This document shows, piece by piece, positions 36,730 to 44,803 of a DNA stretch of 64,000 bases. Source of the DNA: Candidatus Poribacteria bacterium (GTDB lineage: Bacteria > Poribacteria > WGA-4E > WGA-3G). Location of the stretch: positions 14,666 to 78,665 of the forward strand of contig VXPE01000122.1 of NCBI GenBank assembly GCA_009839745.1. The letters are read 5' to 3'. The notes beneath the pieces were generated by a model. That model was not told the DNA's origin, ran no database searches, and saw only the letters and a list, made by a program, of their open reading frames with translations. Numbering within the stretch: the stretch's first letter is position 1; every line of letters begins with the position of its first letter. Made by a program: the position numbers and the translations under genes.

Positions 36730-37908
36730 GTGAAATATTACCGAATTCTTATCCCTCTGTTCGTCTATGCCGTGTTCCTCCCGGGCAGTTTCGCCGAAGA
36801 TGTGACGCAATGGCGTGTATTTGAAGGCGGTGCGGCATCCGTCGGCCCAACAGCGATAAACGCTATAACTTTCTCTCCCGATGGCACACAACTCGCCATC
36901 GCAGATGTAAACGGTATTACCGTATATGACACCTATACCGGTGAAACACTTGCGCTGCTACCGTCGTCAATAGGGCATGTGACGACCCTGGCATTCTCTC
37001 CCGATAACCGCACCGTTGCAAGTGCAGATGAAGATTCTACGATCCATCTCTGGAATGCACAGACCCGTGAACACATAACAGACTTTACAAGCCACACTGA
37101 TCCGGTTGTCGCGTTGGCATTCTCACCCGATGGCAAGACACTCGCCAGTGGAAGTTTCAAGGAGATTCGTTTGTGGGATTTAACCTTGGGACAGATGCGC
37201 CGTGCGACAGTCCTTCACGGACATCGAGATATGGTTACCACGTTAGCATTCTCACCCGATAGCAAGACGCTGGCGAGCGCGAGCTTTTATGGCACAATCC
37301 TATTATGGGATTTGGAAACTTTTCAACTCCGACACAATCTCTCCGCACATACCGACTCAATTTTGGCACTCGCCTTTTCGCCGGACAATCAAACCTTAGC
37401 GAGCGGTGGATATTGGAGTTCGGACGCGGAGAGCACAATTCGTATGTGGCATATACACACCGGACATCTCCTCGTCACCTTTGAAGACCACACCACGCCG
37501 GTTCTTGCCTTAGCGTTTGCGTCGGAGGTCTACGGGGTTAATGGAAGTCACCTTGTGAGTGCGGGTTGGGATAACACAATCCGTATGTGGGATTTATCCA
37601 CCGGGCAGTTACAGGCAATATTTGAAGCGCATACCGCTCCCGTCCTCGCCTTAGCGTTCCTACCGGATATCCACGGCTCTGATGAGAGAACACTCGCGAG
37701 CGCGAGTCTTGATGGCATAATCCAATTGAGACCTTTAACCAGTTCTCTGGTGCGGCTCCCATGGGATGTTAATAACGATGGTATCGTGAATATCTTGGAT
37801 CTGACGTTTATTGCTTCGCGTTTCGGGGAAGATTCACCCGACCTCAACGGGGACGGGATCGTCAATATTTTGGACCTGACGCTCATTGCCCGGCAGATTG
37901 GAGAATGA
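36730..37908 (+). CDS. Secreted WD40-repeat protein with C-terminal dockerin-like domain
   Basis: The 392-residue protein has a signal peptide (about 1-22, ending FAEDV) and about seven WD40 blades with the recurrent LAFSPDxxTLASxS...IRLWD pattern. Two dockerin type I-like calcium loops close it: DVNNDGIVNILDLTFIASRFGE and DLNGDGIVNILDLTLIARQIGE. It probably forms an exported beta propeller with a Ca-binding docking tail. No cohesin is seen here. The GTG start at 36730 has no clear ribosome site and follows a family G repeat, so the start is tentative. Confidence 0.85.
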   Translation: MKYYRILIPLFVYAVFLPGSFAEDVTQWRVFEGGAASVGPTAINAITFSPDGTQLAIADVNGITVYDTYTGETLALLPSSIGHVTTLAFSPDNRTVASADEDSTIHLWNAQTREHITDFTSHTDPVVALAFSPDGKTLASGSFKEIRLWDLTLGQMRRATVLHGHRDMVTTLAFSPDSKTLASASFYGTILLWDLETFQLRHNLSAHTDSILALAFSPDNQTLASGGYWSSDAESTIRMWHIHTGHLLVTFEDHTTPVLALAFASEVYGVNGSHLVSAGWDNTIRMWDLSTGQLQAIFEAHTAPVLALAFLPDIHGSDERTLASASLDGIIQLRPLTSSLVRLPWDVNNDGIVNILDLTFIASRFGEDSPDLNGDGIVNILDLTLIARQIGE

Positions 37909-37930
37909 AAAGGGGCAAAGGATTTGCGAC

Positions 37931-37959
37931 TTGACACACCTGGCGTTTTATGGTAGAAT
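37931..37959 (+). promoter_or_regulatory. Promoter of the long sppA
   Basis: Perfect -35 TTGACA (37931-37936) and -10 TAGAAT (37954-37959) with a 17-base spacer lie 40 bases upstream of the ATG at 37999. Confidence 0.8.
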
Positions 37960-37998
37960 GGTGAAGTCAAATTGGATGCCAAAAGAGAGGAAAAATTA

Positions 37999-39816
37999 AT
38001 GAGATTCTTACAAAAATGCGCGTTTCTACTGGCGTTGCTTGTGCTCGTCTCGCCGGTATTTGCTGAGGAACAGGCGACGGAAGAAACCGTTCCGCCCGTT
38101 AAAAAATATGTTGCGTTGACATTGGGGGGCACCTACACCGATACCAAAACAGTCAACACCTTTGGAACCTCCTCGACGAAGACGCTACGCGGGCTCTTTA
38201 AAAAATTAGATACACTCAAAACAGATGATGAAATTGCTGGGATTGTCTTCAAAATAGAGAATGTCAGCATGGGGTGGGCAACGCTTCAAGAAATTCGCAA
38301 TAAACTTCACGAATTGCGGGAAACCGAAAAAGAGACGATCGGGTATCTGGAAAGCGGTGGTAATGCCGAATATCTCCTCGCTGCTGCGATGGAGCGTGTT
38401 GTCCTGATGCCTGCCGGAAGCCTCAATTTAACGGGCTTACGCGCCGAAGTGCTTTTCTATAAGGGACTGCTGGACAAGTTGGACATCGAAGCCGATATGT
38501 TGGCGATGGGAAAATACAAGTCGGGTGTTGAACCCTATATGCGGGACGGCATGTCTGATGCGTTTCGTGAGTCGATGACCGCGCTATTGGACGATTTATA
38601 CGCCCAATTGCTGGCACACATTGCTGAGAGCCGAGACGGTATCACCGCTGAGGAGGTGTCGAATTTAATAAATAGTGGTCCGTTCACGGCGGAAGAAGCA
38701 CATCAGGAGCACTTGGTTGATGCGTTGCAATACTACGACGAACTCCTTGAGACCCTAAAGACAGCGTCTCCAGACGAAGATGTTCAGGTGGTCAAGCCGG
38801 ATTACGAGCGTAAGCGAAAAGTACCGGATATGAACAGTTTCGCCGGACTCATGCAACTACTTAGTATGTTGAACCCACCGCAACGGGCAAAAAGCACGGC
38901 GGAAAATCAGATCGCACTTATTTATGCGGATGGACCCATTTTACCGGATATTGATCAGTTATTTCCTTCAACGTCAGTGATTATGCCGAGCACGCTGAAG
39001 GAGGCGTTCGAGAAAGCGCGCACCGATGATACCGTTCGGGCAGTTGTGCTACGTATAGACAGTCCGGGGGGTTCTGCGCTCGCCTCGGATCTGATTTGGC
39101 GGGAAGTAATGCTCACACAACGCGAAAAGCCGGTTGTCGTTTCTATGGGAGATGTCGCGGCATCGGGTGGCTATTATATTGCAATGGCGGCTGGGACCAT
39201 CGTCGCACACCCAAGCACACTGACGGGTTCAATCGGTGTGTTCGGTGGTAAGCTGAACATGAAGGGATTTTATAACAAAATCGGTTTGACGAAAGAGATC
39301 ATCGCACACGGTCAGAACGCGACCCTCTATTCGGATTACGGCGGCTTTACACCGACCGAACGGGAACGCGTCGAAAAGATGATGAAAACGGTGTATAAGG
39401 ATTTTGTCAGTAAGGCGGCGGAAGGCAGAAACAAATCCTTTGATGAAGTCGATGAGATCGCGCAAGGGCGCGTCTGGACAGGTAAACAGGCGAAAGCACT
39501 TGGACTCGTTGATGAATTCGGCGGGCTTGAGACTGCGCTGTCTATCGCTAAAGAACAGGCGGGTTTTGCCGATGATGAAGAAGTTAACCTTATCGTGTTA
39601 CCGAAGCAGAAACCTTTTTTTGAGCAACTCATGGAACGGATGATCGAGGACATGGAGGGTTCGGTTCAGTTACCACTCGAATTGACAGCGAGTCATCCTG
39701 CCTTGTCCGTATTCGGTAATCGGTGGCAGCATGTCGTCACGTGGTTGAGCCTGTTTGGTTTTGAAGATGGGACACAAGTGGTAACAATTTTACCTTATGA
39801 CGTTTTAATTCGGTGA
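37999..39816 (+). CDS. sppA: Signal peptide peptidase SppA, 67K type
   Basis: The 605-residue protein is a tandem two-domain SppA. The N-terminal half carries the catalytic lysine (AMGKYKSGVEPYM, about residue 175) and the C-terminal half the nucleophile serine (GDVAASGGYYIAMAAG, about residue 390), as in E. coli SppA. The N terminus is signal peptide-like, ending VFAEE. I chose the ATG at 37999 because AGAGGAAAAATTA precedes it; an in-frame ATG at 37972 would lack the signal. It degrades cleaved signal peptides at the membrane. The short paralogue is at 14310. Confidence 0.93.
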   Translation: MRFLQKCAFLLALLVLVSPVFAEEQATEETVPPVKKYVALTLGGTYTDTKTVNTFGTSSTKTLRGLFKKLDTLKTDDEIAGIVFKIENVSMGWATLQEIRNKLHELRETEKETIGYLESGGNAEYLLAAAMERVVLMPAGSLNLTGLRAEVLFYKGLLDKLDIEADMLAMGKYKSGVEPYMRDGMSDAFRESMTALLDDLYAQLLAHIAESRDGITAEEVSNLINSGPFTAEEAHQEHLVDALQYYDELLETLKTASPDEDVQVVKPDYERKRKVPDMNSFAGLMQLLSMLNPPQRAKSTAENQIALIYADGPILPDIDQLFPSTSVIMPSTLKEAFEKARTDDTVRAVVLRIDSPGGSALASDLIWREVMLTQREKPVVVSMGDVAASGGYYIAMAAGTIVAHPSTLTGSIGVFGGKLNMKGFYNKIGLTKEIIAHGQNATLYSDYGGFTPTERERVEKMMKTVYKDFVSKAAEGRNKSFDEVDEIAQGRVWTGKQAKALGLVDEFGGLETALSIAKEQAGFADDEEVNLIVLPKQKPFFEQLMERMIEDMEGSVQLPLELTASHPALSVFGNRWQHVVTWLSLFGFEDGTQVVTILPYDVLIR

Positions 39817-39819
39817 ACT

Positions 39820-40605
39820 ATGCAATCTAACGACAATTTGCACGTTGATGTAACTGATGAACAGATCGCCTTCTTTCGAGAAAACGGATACCTGAGCATT
39901 CCACGTATTACAACAGAAGCAGAGGTAGAATGGCTCAAAGGCATCTACGATGAACTCTTCACGGAACGGACTGGCGAAGCGGAGGGACGGTATTTCGATC
40001 TTGCGGGTCCGCGTGCGCATACCGGACGAGAGACGTTGCCGCAGGTGTTAGGTCCAGAGGCGCGATTCCCGGAACTCCGTGAGACTGTCTATTTCCGAAA
40101 CGCGCAGCGGCTCGCCGCGAAATTGCTCCGTGTGTCAACTGACAAGGTGAGCGGCGGTGGACACATGATTTTGAAGCCTGCGCATTATGGCAATGAAACG
40201 CCGTGGCATCAAGATGAGGCGTATTGGAATCCAGAGGTGCTACCGCACAGTCTGAGTGTTTGGCTGCCACTTGATAAGGCGACAGTTGAAAGTGGGTGTC
40301 TCCAATTTATCCCGAAATCTCACAAAGGCGGGGTGCGTTGGCATCGGCACATTGACAACGATCCACTCGTGCACGGGTTGGTGACAGATGATGTTGATGT
40401 ATCCGAGGCAGTGGCATGCCCGATACCGGCAGGCGGTGCGACTTTCCATCACTGTCGGACTTTGCACTATTCTGCGCCGAACCGGACACCGGAAGCACGT
40501 AGAGCGTATATTCTCGTCTTTGGTGGACCCCCTAAGAAACTGGATACACCGGCGCATCGTCCATGGCAAAAGGAAGAACAGGAGGCACTTTTGGATCGAT
40601 GCTGA
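39820..40605 (+). CDS. Phytanoyl-CoA dioxygenase family protein
   Basis: The 261-residue non-haem Fe(II)/2-oxoglutarate oxygenase has the iron ligands in WHQDEAYW (H-x-D) and LHYSAP (distal histidine), with the 2-oxoglutarate arginine in EARRAYIL. The substrate is unknown; the family hydroxylates lipids, small metabolites and natural products. It begins three bases after the sppA stop. Its own stop TGA (40603-40605) lies inside the hairpin of the following family A element. Confidence 0.9.
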   Translation: MQSNDNLHVDVTDEQIAFFRENGYLSIPRITTEAEVEWLKGIYDELFTERTGEAEGRYFDLAGPRAHTGRETLPQVLGPEARFPELRETVYFRNAQRLAAKLLRVSTDKVSGGGHMILKPAHYGNETPWHQDEAYWNPEVLPHSLSVWLPLDKATVESGCLQFIPKSHKGGVRWHRHIDNDPLVHGLVTDDVDVSEAVACPIPAGGATFHHCRTLHYSAPNRTPEARRAYILVFGGPPKKLDTPAHRPWQKEEQEALLDRC

Positions 40606-40641
40606 CAACGGAGGCATCGCCAAGAGTACATAGTTAAAAAA
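40589..40641 (+). repeat. Family A leader element, copy A4
   Basis: The hairpin at 40597-40619 has left arm CGATGCTG, loop ACAACG and right arm GAGGCATCG. A tail CCAAGAGTACATA then GTTAAAAAA ends at the ATG at 40642. Compared with A2, three stem pairs have changed on both sides at once while the loop and 3' end are the same. Confidence 0.85.
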
Positions 40642-41664
40642 ATGAAAATTATTTGTACGGGTATCAGTTGTTCAGGACGTAAGGAGCTGATGGCGAATTT
40701 TAAGATACTGTGCATGAAACGGAAGTTGAACATCGGTTTCTTCAATGTCGGCGATGTGATGCACCGTGTTGCTGCGGAGGCGCGTGTCCATTTTACGGAC
40801 AAAGTGCTTGATTCGGATCCTGCGGTTTTATCATTGGCACGGCGCACGGCTTTCTATGAAATCGCTCGGCGCGCCGAGGATTATGAGCATGCTGTCATTG
40901 GATTACACGCCTGTTTCCGGTGGCGCGGGAGCCTTATTGAGGGATTTTCTTTTAAAGATATTGATATTCTTCTACCGGATCTGCTGATTAACGTTGTTGA
41001 CAACATCACCGATATATCGGAACGGATGGAAAACACGTCCCAATGGGAAGGGATGGGTAAAGCGGCACTCAACGTCTGGTTGGATGAAGAAGAGTTCCTG
41101 ACGCGGCAACTTGCACATTTCACGGAGAAACCCCATTATACCGTTGCGAGACAACACACTCTCGAAAATTTTTATGAACTCCTCTTTTCACCGAAGCCGA
41201 AATTTTACCTCAGCTACCCCATCACGCTCCTGAGAGATACGCCGAAGGAAATTGAGAAGATCCGCGAGATTGGAGAAAAACTGAGCCGTTCCTTCATTGT
41301 CTTCGATCCGCTCACGATCAAGGATATGGAACTCGTTACCCTCACGAAAGATGAAAGTGCTGATGCCCCACGCGTGAGTGAAATGGGTGAGGAAGTGATT
41401 GAACAGATTCAAACCCGAACGATCTCACGGGATTATCAGTTCGTTCACCAGAGCGATTTCGTAGTTGTGATTTATCCGACGGATAAGTTATCGCCGGGCG
41501 TTCTGAGCGAGATGAATTACGCTTCCCGCCATAACAAGCCTGTATATGCGGTTTATCCTGGAACCCGGAGTATCTTTTTCGAGAACTTGTGTGATCGGAT
41601 TTTTGATACATTTGAGGAGTTGGCGGATTTTCTGATTACTACCTATAAGACGGACGCAGGTTGA
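40642..41664 (+). CDS. Nucleotide kinase-like P-loop domain fused to a nucleoside 2-deoxyribosyltransferase-like domain
   Basis: The 340-residue protein opens IICTGISCSGRKELM, a P-loop where the usual lysine of GxxxxGK is arginine followed by lysine, then LNIGFFNVGDVM as in archaeal-type adenylate kinases. From about 187 (KFYLSYPIT) it resembles the 2-deoxyribosyltransferase/TIR-like fold, with DFVVVIYPTDKLSPGVLSEMNYASRHNKPVYAV, where the SPGVLSE glutamate is the expected catalytic residue. I cannot name a function. Nucleotide or NAD metabolism, or a sensor of these, would fit. It starts directly at a family A element. Confidence 0.65.
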   Translation: MKIICTGISCSGRKELMANFKILCMKRKLNIGFFNVGDVMHRVAAEARVHFTDKVLDSDPAVLSLARRTAFYEIARRAEDYEHAVIGLHACFRWRGSLIEGFSFKDIDILLPDLLINVVDNITDISERMENTSQWEGMGKAALNVWLDEEEFLTRQLAHFTEKPHYTVARQHTLENFYELLFSPKPKFYLSYPITLLRDTPKEIEKIREIGEKLSRSFIVFDPLTIKDMELVTLTKDESADAPRVSEMGEEVIEQIQTRTISRDYQFVHQSDFVVVIYPTDKLSPGVLSEMNYASRHNKPVYAVYPGTRSIFFENLCDRIFDTFEELADFLITTYKTDAG

Positions 41665-41950
41665 AAGTTTTAGATTCTTAACCTTCACACGGGGTGCGGA
41701 AAGGGCATGAAATCTTTGTTAGAATCCGCAGAAATACGCAGAAACACCCTATCAAAGCCCCCTATCAAAAACCCCAAGCAAATAAACTCTCCGGGATCCA
41801 AGAGGGATATTGGAGTGTGCGAGGTTTGTGCATAGAATCCGGCGCGGTTGCAAACCGTGCCTACCGGACCTGGGACCGCGTCTATTATTTTTTGACACCC
41901 GTGATGCGTTGGAGCATCGACCCTACTATCGTTATAGAAAGGTTTATCTT
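41665..41950. repeat. Spacer with dispersed hairpin repeats
   Basis: GGCGCGGTTGCAAACCGTGCC (41848-41868), followed by TACCGGACCTGGGAC, closely matches 54163-54198. CCGCAGAAATACGCAGAAA (about 41729-41747) is related to the repeat at 15331 and 24485. The frame open from 41810 through this repeat DNA is unlikely to be coding before 41951. Confidence 0.6.
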
Positions 41951-42484
41951 ATGGCTGATGCCTATTACACGACTGACGAATCTCATTACAATGAGTGTCT
42001 TGAGAAAGGAACTATTGTTCCGATAAAAGATTGGTATGGTAAAAGGTTTTGCATCGAGGATTTTTTAGCTGGTGATCACCAGTACATTTTTATGTTTGTC
42101 AATGACCGCTACAGTATTTTTGACGAGAACGGAAAGGATCAAACTTTCGGTTTTGTCTTGGACGCTGAGTCATTGGTTACAGAGAGCAATGCGCTTGTAG
42201 GACCGGATTTGATAAACAAGTATCGCTCTCTGATTAACGAGTGTGCAACGCTTTCTGTTGAACAAAACCCGGTGCTCAAAAATGTCCAATTGATTATTCG
42301 AGGCGTGCTTGCTGGTGCTGTTACCGAACCCGGGGTTGCTGAGACGATGCTGCTTTTCAGAACGCGTGTATCTGAACTTCAAAACGAACATCGTTGTCAG
42401 GGAGAGGCGGCACTGAAACTTTTGCGAGAATCAACGGAGCCGCTGGAACTGCTCATCGGCGGGAATTCACCAGCATCCAGATAG
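41951..42484 (+). CDS. Hypothetical protein
   Basis: I do not recognise this 177-residue soluble protein. It begins MADAYYTTDESHYNECLEKG, has an aromatic-rich first third (FCIEDFLAGDHQYIFMFVNDRYSIFDENGK) and a helical C-terminal half ending ALKLLRESTEPLELLIGG. The ATG at 41951 is preceded by GAAAGGTTTATCTT. The gene upstream is separated by repeats, and the ATP-grasp gene follows 18 bases downstream. Confidence 0.6.
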   Translation: MADAYYTTDESHYNECLEKGTIVPIKDWYGKRFCIEDFLAGDHQYIFMFVNDRYSIFDENGKDQTFGFVLDAESLVTESNALVGPDLINKYRSLINECATLSVEQNPVLKNVQLIIRGVLAGAVTEPGVAETMLLFRTRVSELQNEHRCQGEAALKLLRESTEPLELLIGGNSPASR

Positions 42485-42502
42485 CATTATATCTCTATCC
42501 AT

Positions 42503-43384
42503 ATGAAAATCGGTATCCTCTCACGGGGACCTCAAAACCACTCCACACGCAGGCTTAGCGAAACTGCCCTCACTGCAGGACACACCGCAGAAATTTTAGA
42601 TCCCTTCGGTTTCTATCTCCATATCGGTGGCACCGGTAACCGTATGACTTATCACGGGAAACCGGCAGAAGACTTTGATGTCATCGTGCCGCGACTCAGT
42701 CGGACGACAGCGCAATACGGCGAAGAGGTCTTGGCGCATTTTGAATGGGTCGGAACACTTGTGGTGAATCGGGCAAAAGCGATTGCGGCGGCACGCCATA
42801 AATTTCACTCCTTACGTATCCTTGCACAGCACGGCTTACCTATCCCACCGAGTCTCACCGTCGGTTCCGCTACGTTTTTAGAAGACGCTGTGGCGGAAGT
42901 CGGGACGTATCCCTTTATTTTAAAACCGTTTCACGGCACACACGGCACGGGTGTTATGTTGTTAGATACACCGACATCGCTCACGTCGGCTGTAGATGCG
43001 CTGTGTGATCTGCATCAGGACTATGTCATCCAACCGTTTATTGCGGAAGCCGGTGGCGTTGATATCCGTGTTTTTGTTGTAGGCGGTGAAGTCGTTGCGG
43101 CGATGAAAAGGAGTGCGCCTCCCGGTGAATTCCGAGCGAATATTCATAAAGGGGCATCTGGAGAGGCTATAGCACTGACAGACGAATACACGCGCTTGGC
43201 TATAGTAGCGGCAGCAGCACTGGAATTGGAGATAGCCGGGGTCGATCTACTTCAGACAAATGAGGGTCCCGTTGTTCTGGAAGTCAATCCATCGCCGGGA
43301 TTTGAGGAGTTGGAGTCAGTCACAGGCATCGATATCGCGGATGCGATTATTGAATTTGTAACGGCGTTCGCACAAGAAAGTTAA
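42503..43384 (+). CDS. RimK-like ATP-grasp ligase
   Basis: The 293-residue enzyme has the RimK/LysX layout: an N-terminal preATP-grasp domain (MKIGILSRGPQNHSTRRL) and ATP-grasp signatures FILKPFHGTHGTGVML, YVIQPFIAEAGGVDIRVFVVGG, ANIHKGASGE and VVLEVNPSPGFEELE with Mg ligands. Such enzymes attach an amino acid (often glutamate) to a protein, coenzyme or peptide end. The substrate cannot be told from here; RimK, LysX, MptN and CofF are all possible models. Confidence 0.88.
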   Translation: MKIGILSRGPQNHSTRRLSETALTAGHTAEILDPFGFYLHIGGTGNRMTYHGKPAEDFDVIVPRLSRTTAQYGEEVLAHFEWVGTLVVNRAKAIAAARHKFHSLRILAQHGLPIPPSLTVGSATFLEDAVAEVGTYPFILKPFHGTHGTGVMLLDTPTSLTSAVDALCDLHQDYVIQPFIAEAGGVDIRVFVVGGEVVAAMKRSAPPGEFRANIHKGASGEAIALTDEYTRLAIVAAAALELEIAGVDLLQTNEGPVVLEVNPSPGFEELESVTGIDIADAIIEFVTAFAQES

Positions 43385-43448
43385 AAAGTGTGTCGCCTGA
43401 AACGAAGTGGAAGACGGATCTACGGAAATGGGCATCAAACCTTCAAGT

Positions 43449-43484
43449 CACCTCACCGAACCGCAAGGAAAGTTAAAAATATTG
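43449..43484 (+). repeat. Family B leader element, copy B4
   Basis: CACCTCACCGAACCGCAAGG followed by AAAGTTAAAAATATTG runs into the ATG at 43485. AAGG lies about 15 bases upstream of that ATG. The frame is open across it (LTEPQGKLKI), as in copy B3. Confidence 0.75.
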
Positions 43485-44624
43485 ATGTTCAATCACGAAT
43501 TTCCACCGATTGGTGGAGGTGGTGGTTGGGTCAGCTACTTTTTAGGTAAACACTTCGCGGCGGCGGGGCATGAAGTGCATCTGATTACCTCTCAGTTTCG
43601 TGAGTGTCCAACAGCTGAGAAAATGGAGGGTTTTCATGTGCATCGTGTGCGTGCACTTCGGAAGAATCGCGATGTGTGTGCGGTCCACGAAATGCTGACT
43701 TACGCGGTGAGTTCAAGTCTCTACGGTTTGCGATTTGCGAAACAGTTCCAACCGGACATCGTTCAGGTCTTTTTTGGTATCCCTGCGGGGGGTGGTGCGT
43801 ATCTTCTCCAGAAACGCCGCGGTGTGCCATACGTCGTGTTTTTAGGGGGACGTGATGTGCCGAGTCGCAATCCGGATCCGCCCTATTATCGGTGGTTATA
43901 TCTACTGCTGAAGCCGATCATCCGAGCGATTTGGGGCAACGCATCAGCGGTTGTGGCGTGTAGTGACGGTTTACGCGAACTGGCGAGAGAGACGGATTCG
44001 GTTGTGAAAATGGACGTGATCCCTGATGGCTTGGATTTAGGACGTTTTGAGCCGGTTCACCGCGATGCCTGTCCGGAAAAGGTCCGAGTGCTCACAATTG
44101 GGAGGCTTATCCCGCGCAAAGGCTTCCAATTTCTGATTCGCGCGCTTCCCCAAATCATTGAAAACGCGGGAACCGATGACTTTGAAATCGAAATTGTCGG
44201 CGATGGACCGTATCAGGGGGAACTTCTGAAATTGTCAGAAGATCTCGGCGTAGCGTCACATATCCGATTCGCGGGTTCAGTGCCGTATTCGGAATTGCCA
44301 CAAAAGTATCGTGATGCTGACGTTTTCATTTTGCCCTCGCTCGCGGAGGGGATGCCGCTTGTTGTTTTGGAGGCGATGGGGACGGGGTTGCCGATCGTTG
44401 CCAGCCGCGTTCAAGGGATTGATGAACTCGTGGTGGAGGGTGTTAATGGTGCACTGTTCGACGCCGGTGATGTTGACGGACTTGCACACTCGCTGGTCAA
44501 ACTGATTAACGCCGGTGAAGGTCGTATTGAGATGGGTAAAGCGAGTGTTGAACGTGTTAAGCCCTACGATTGGAAACACATCGCAGACGCTTATTTAGCC
44601 CTTTACGATGATATTTTAGAATAG
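43485..44624 (+). CDS. GT4-family glycosyltransferase
   Basis: The 379-residue GT-B enzyme opens MFNHEFPPIGGGGGWVSYFLGKHFA, with VLTIGRLIPRKGFQFLIRALPQI in the C-terminal domain and the nucleotide-sugar stretch LPSLAEGMPLVVLEAMGTGLP (E-x7-E). It transfers a sugar from a nucleotide donor to an unknown acceptor. I prefer the ATG at 43485, where the leader element ends and homologues begin. The frame also runs from an ATG at 43407, giving a 26-residue N-terminal extension encoded mostly by repeat. Confidence 0.9.
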   Translation: MFNHEFPPIGGGGGWVSYFLGKHFAAAGHEVHLITSQFRECPTAEKMEGFHVHRVRALRKNRDVCAVHEMLTYAVSSSLYGLRFAKQFQPDIVQVFFGIPAGGGAYLLQKRRGVPYVVFLGGRDVPSRNPDPPYYRWLYLLLKPIIRAIWGNASAVVACSDGLRELARETDSVVKMDVIPDGLDLGRFEPVHRDACPEKVRVLTIGRLIPRKGFQFLIRALPQIIENAGTDDFEIEIVGDGPYQGELLKLSEDLGVASHIRFAGSVPYSELPQKYRDADVFILPSLAEGMPLVVLEAMGTGLPIVASRVQGIDELVVEGVNGALFDAGDVDGLAHSLVKLINAGEGRIEMGKASVERVKPYDWKHIADAYLALYDDILE

Positions 44625-44803
44625 CGGCCAGCAATCAGAAAGCGGATGTGAAAGTTTCAAAGTTGTAAAGTGTGCTAAAGTTTCAAAGTTGTAAGGTTGT
44701 CAGAAGTGATGAAACCCTCTTTGCTGATAGAAACCGAAAGCGAATAAAGTGAACGTGCTGATAACCAATAGCCAAATCGAAAATGGAGGTTTAAACGTAA
44801 AAA
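44625..44803. repeat. Spacer with short direct repeats
   Basis: AAAGTTTCAAAGTTGTAA occurs twice (about 44650-44667 and 44674-44691). GCCAGCAATCAGAAAGCG and CTGATAACCAATAG look like worn family G units. GGAGG at 44785-44789 lies upstream of the next ATG. Confidence 0.5.
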
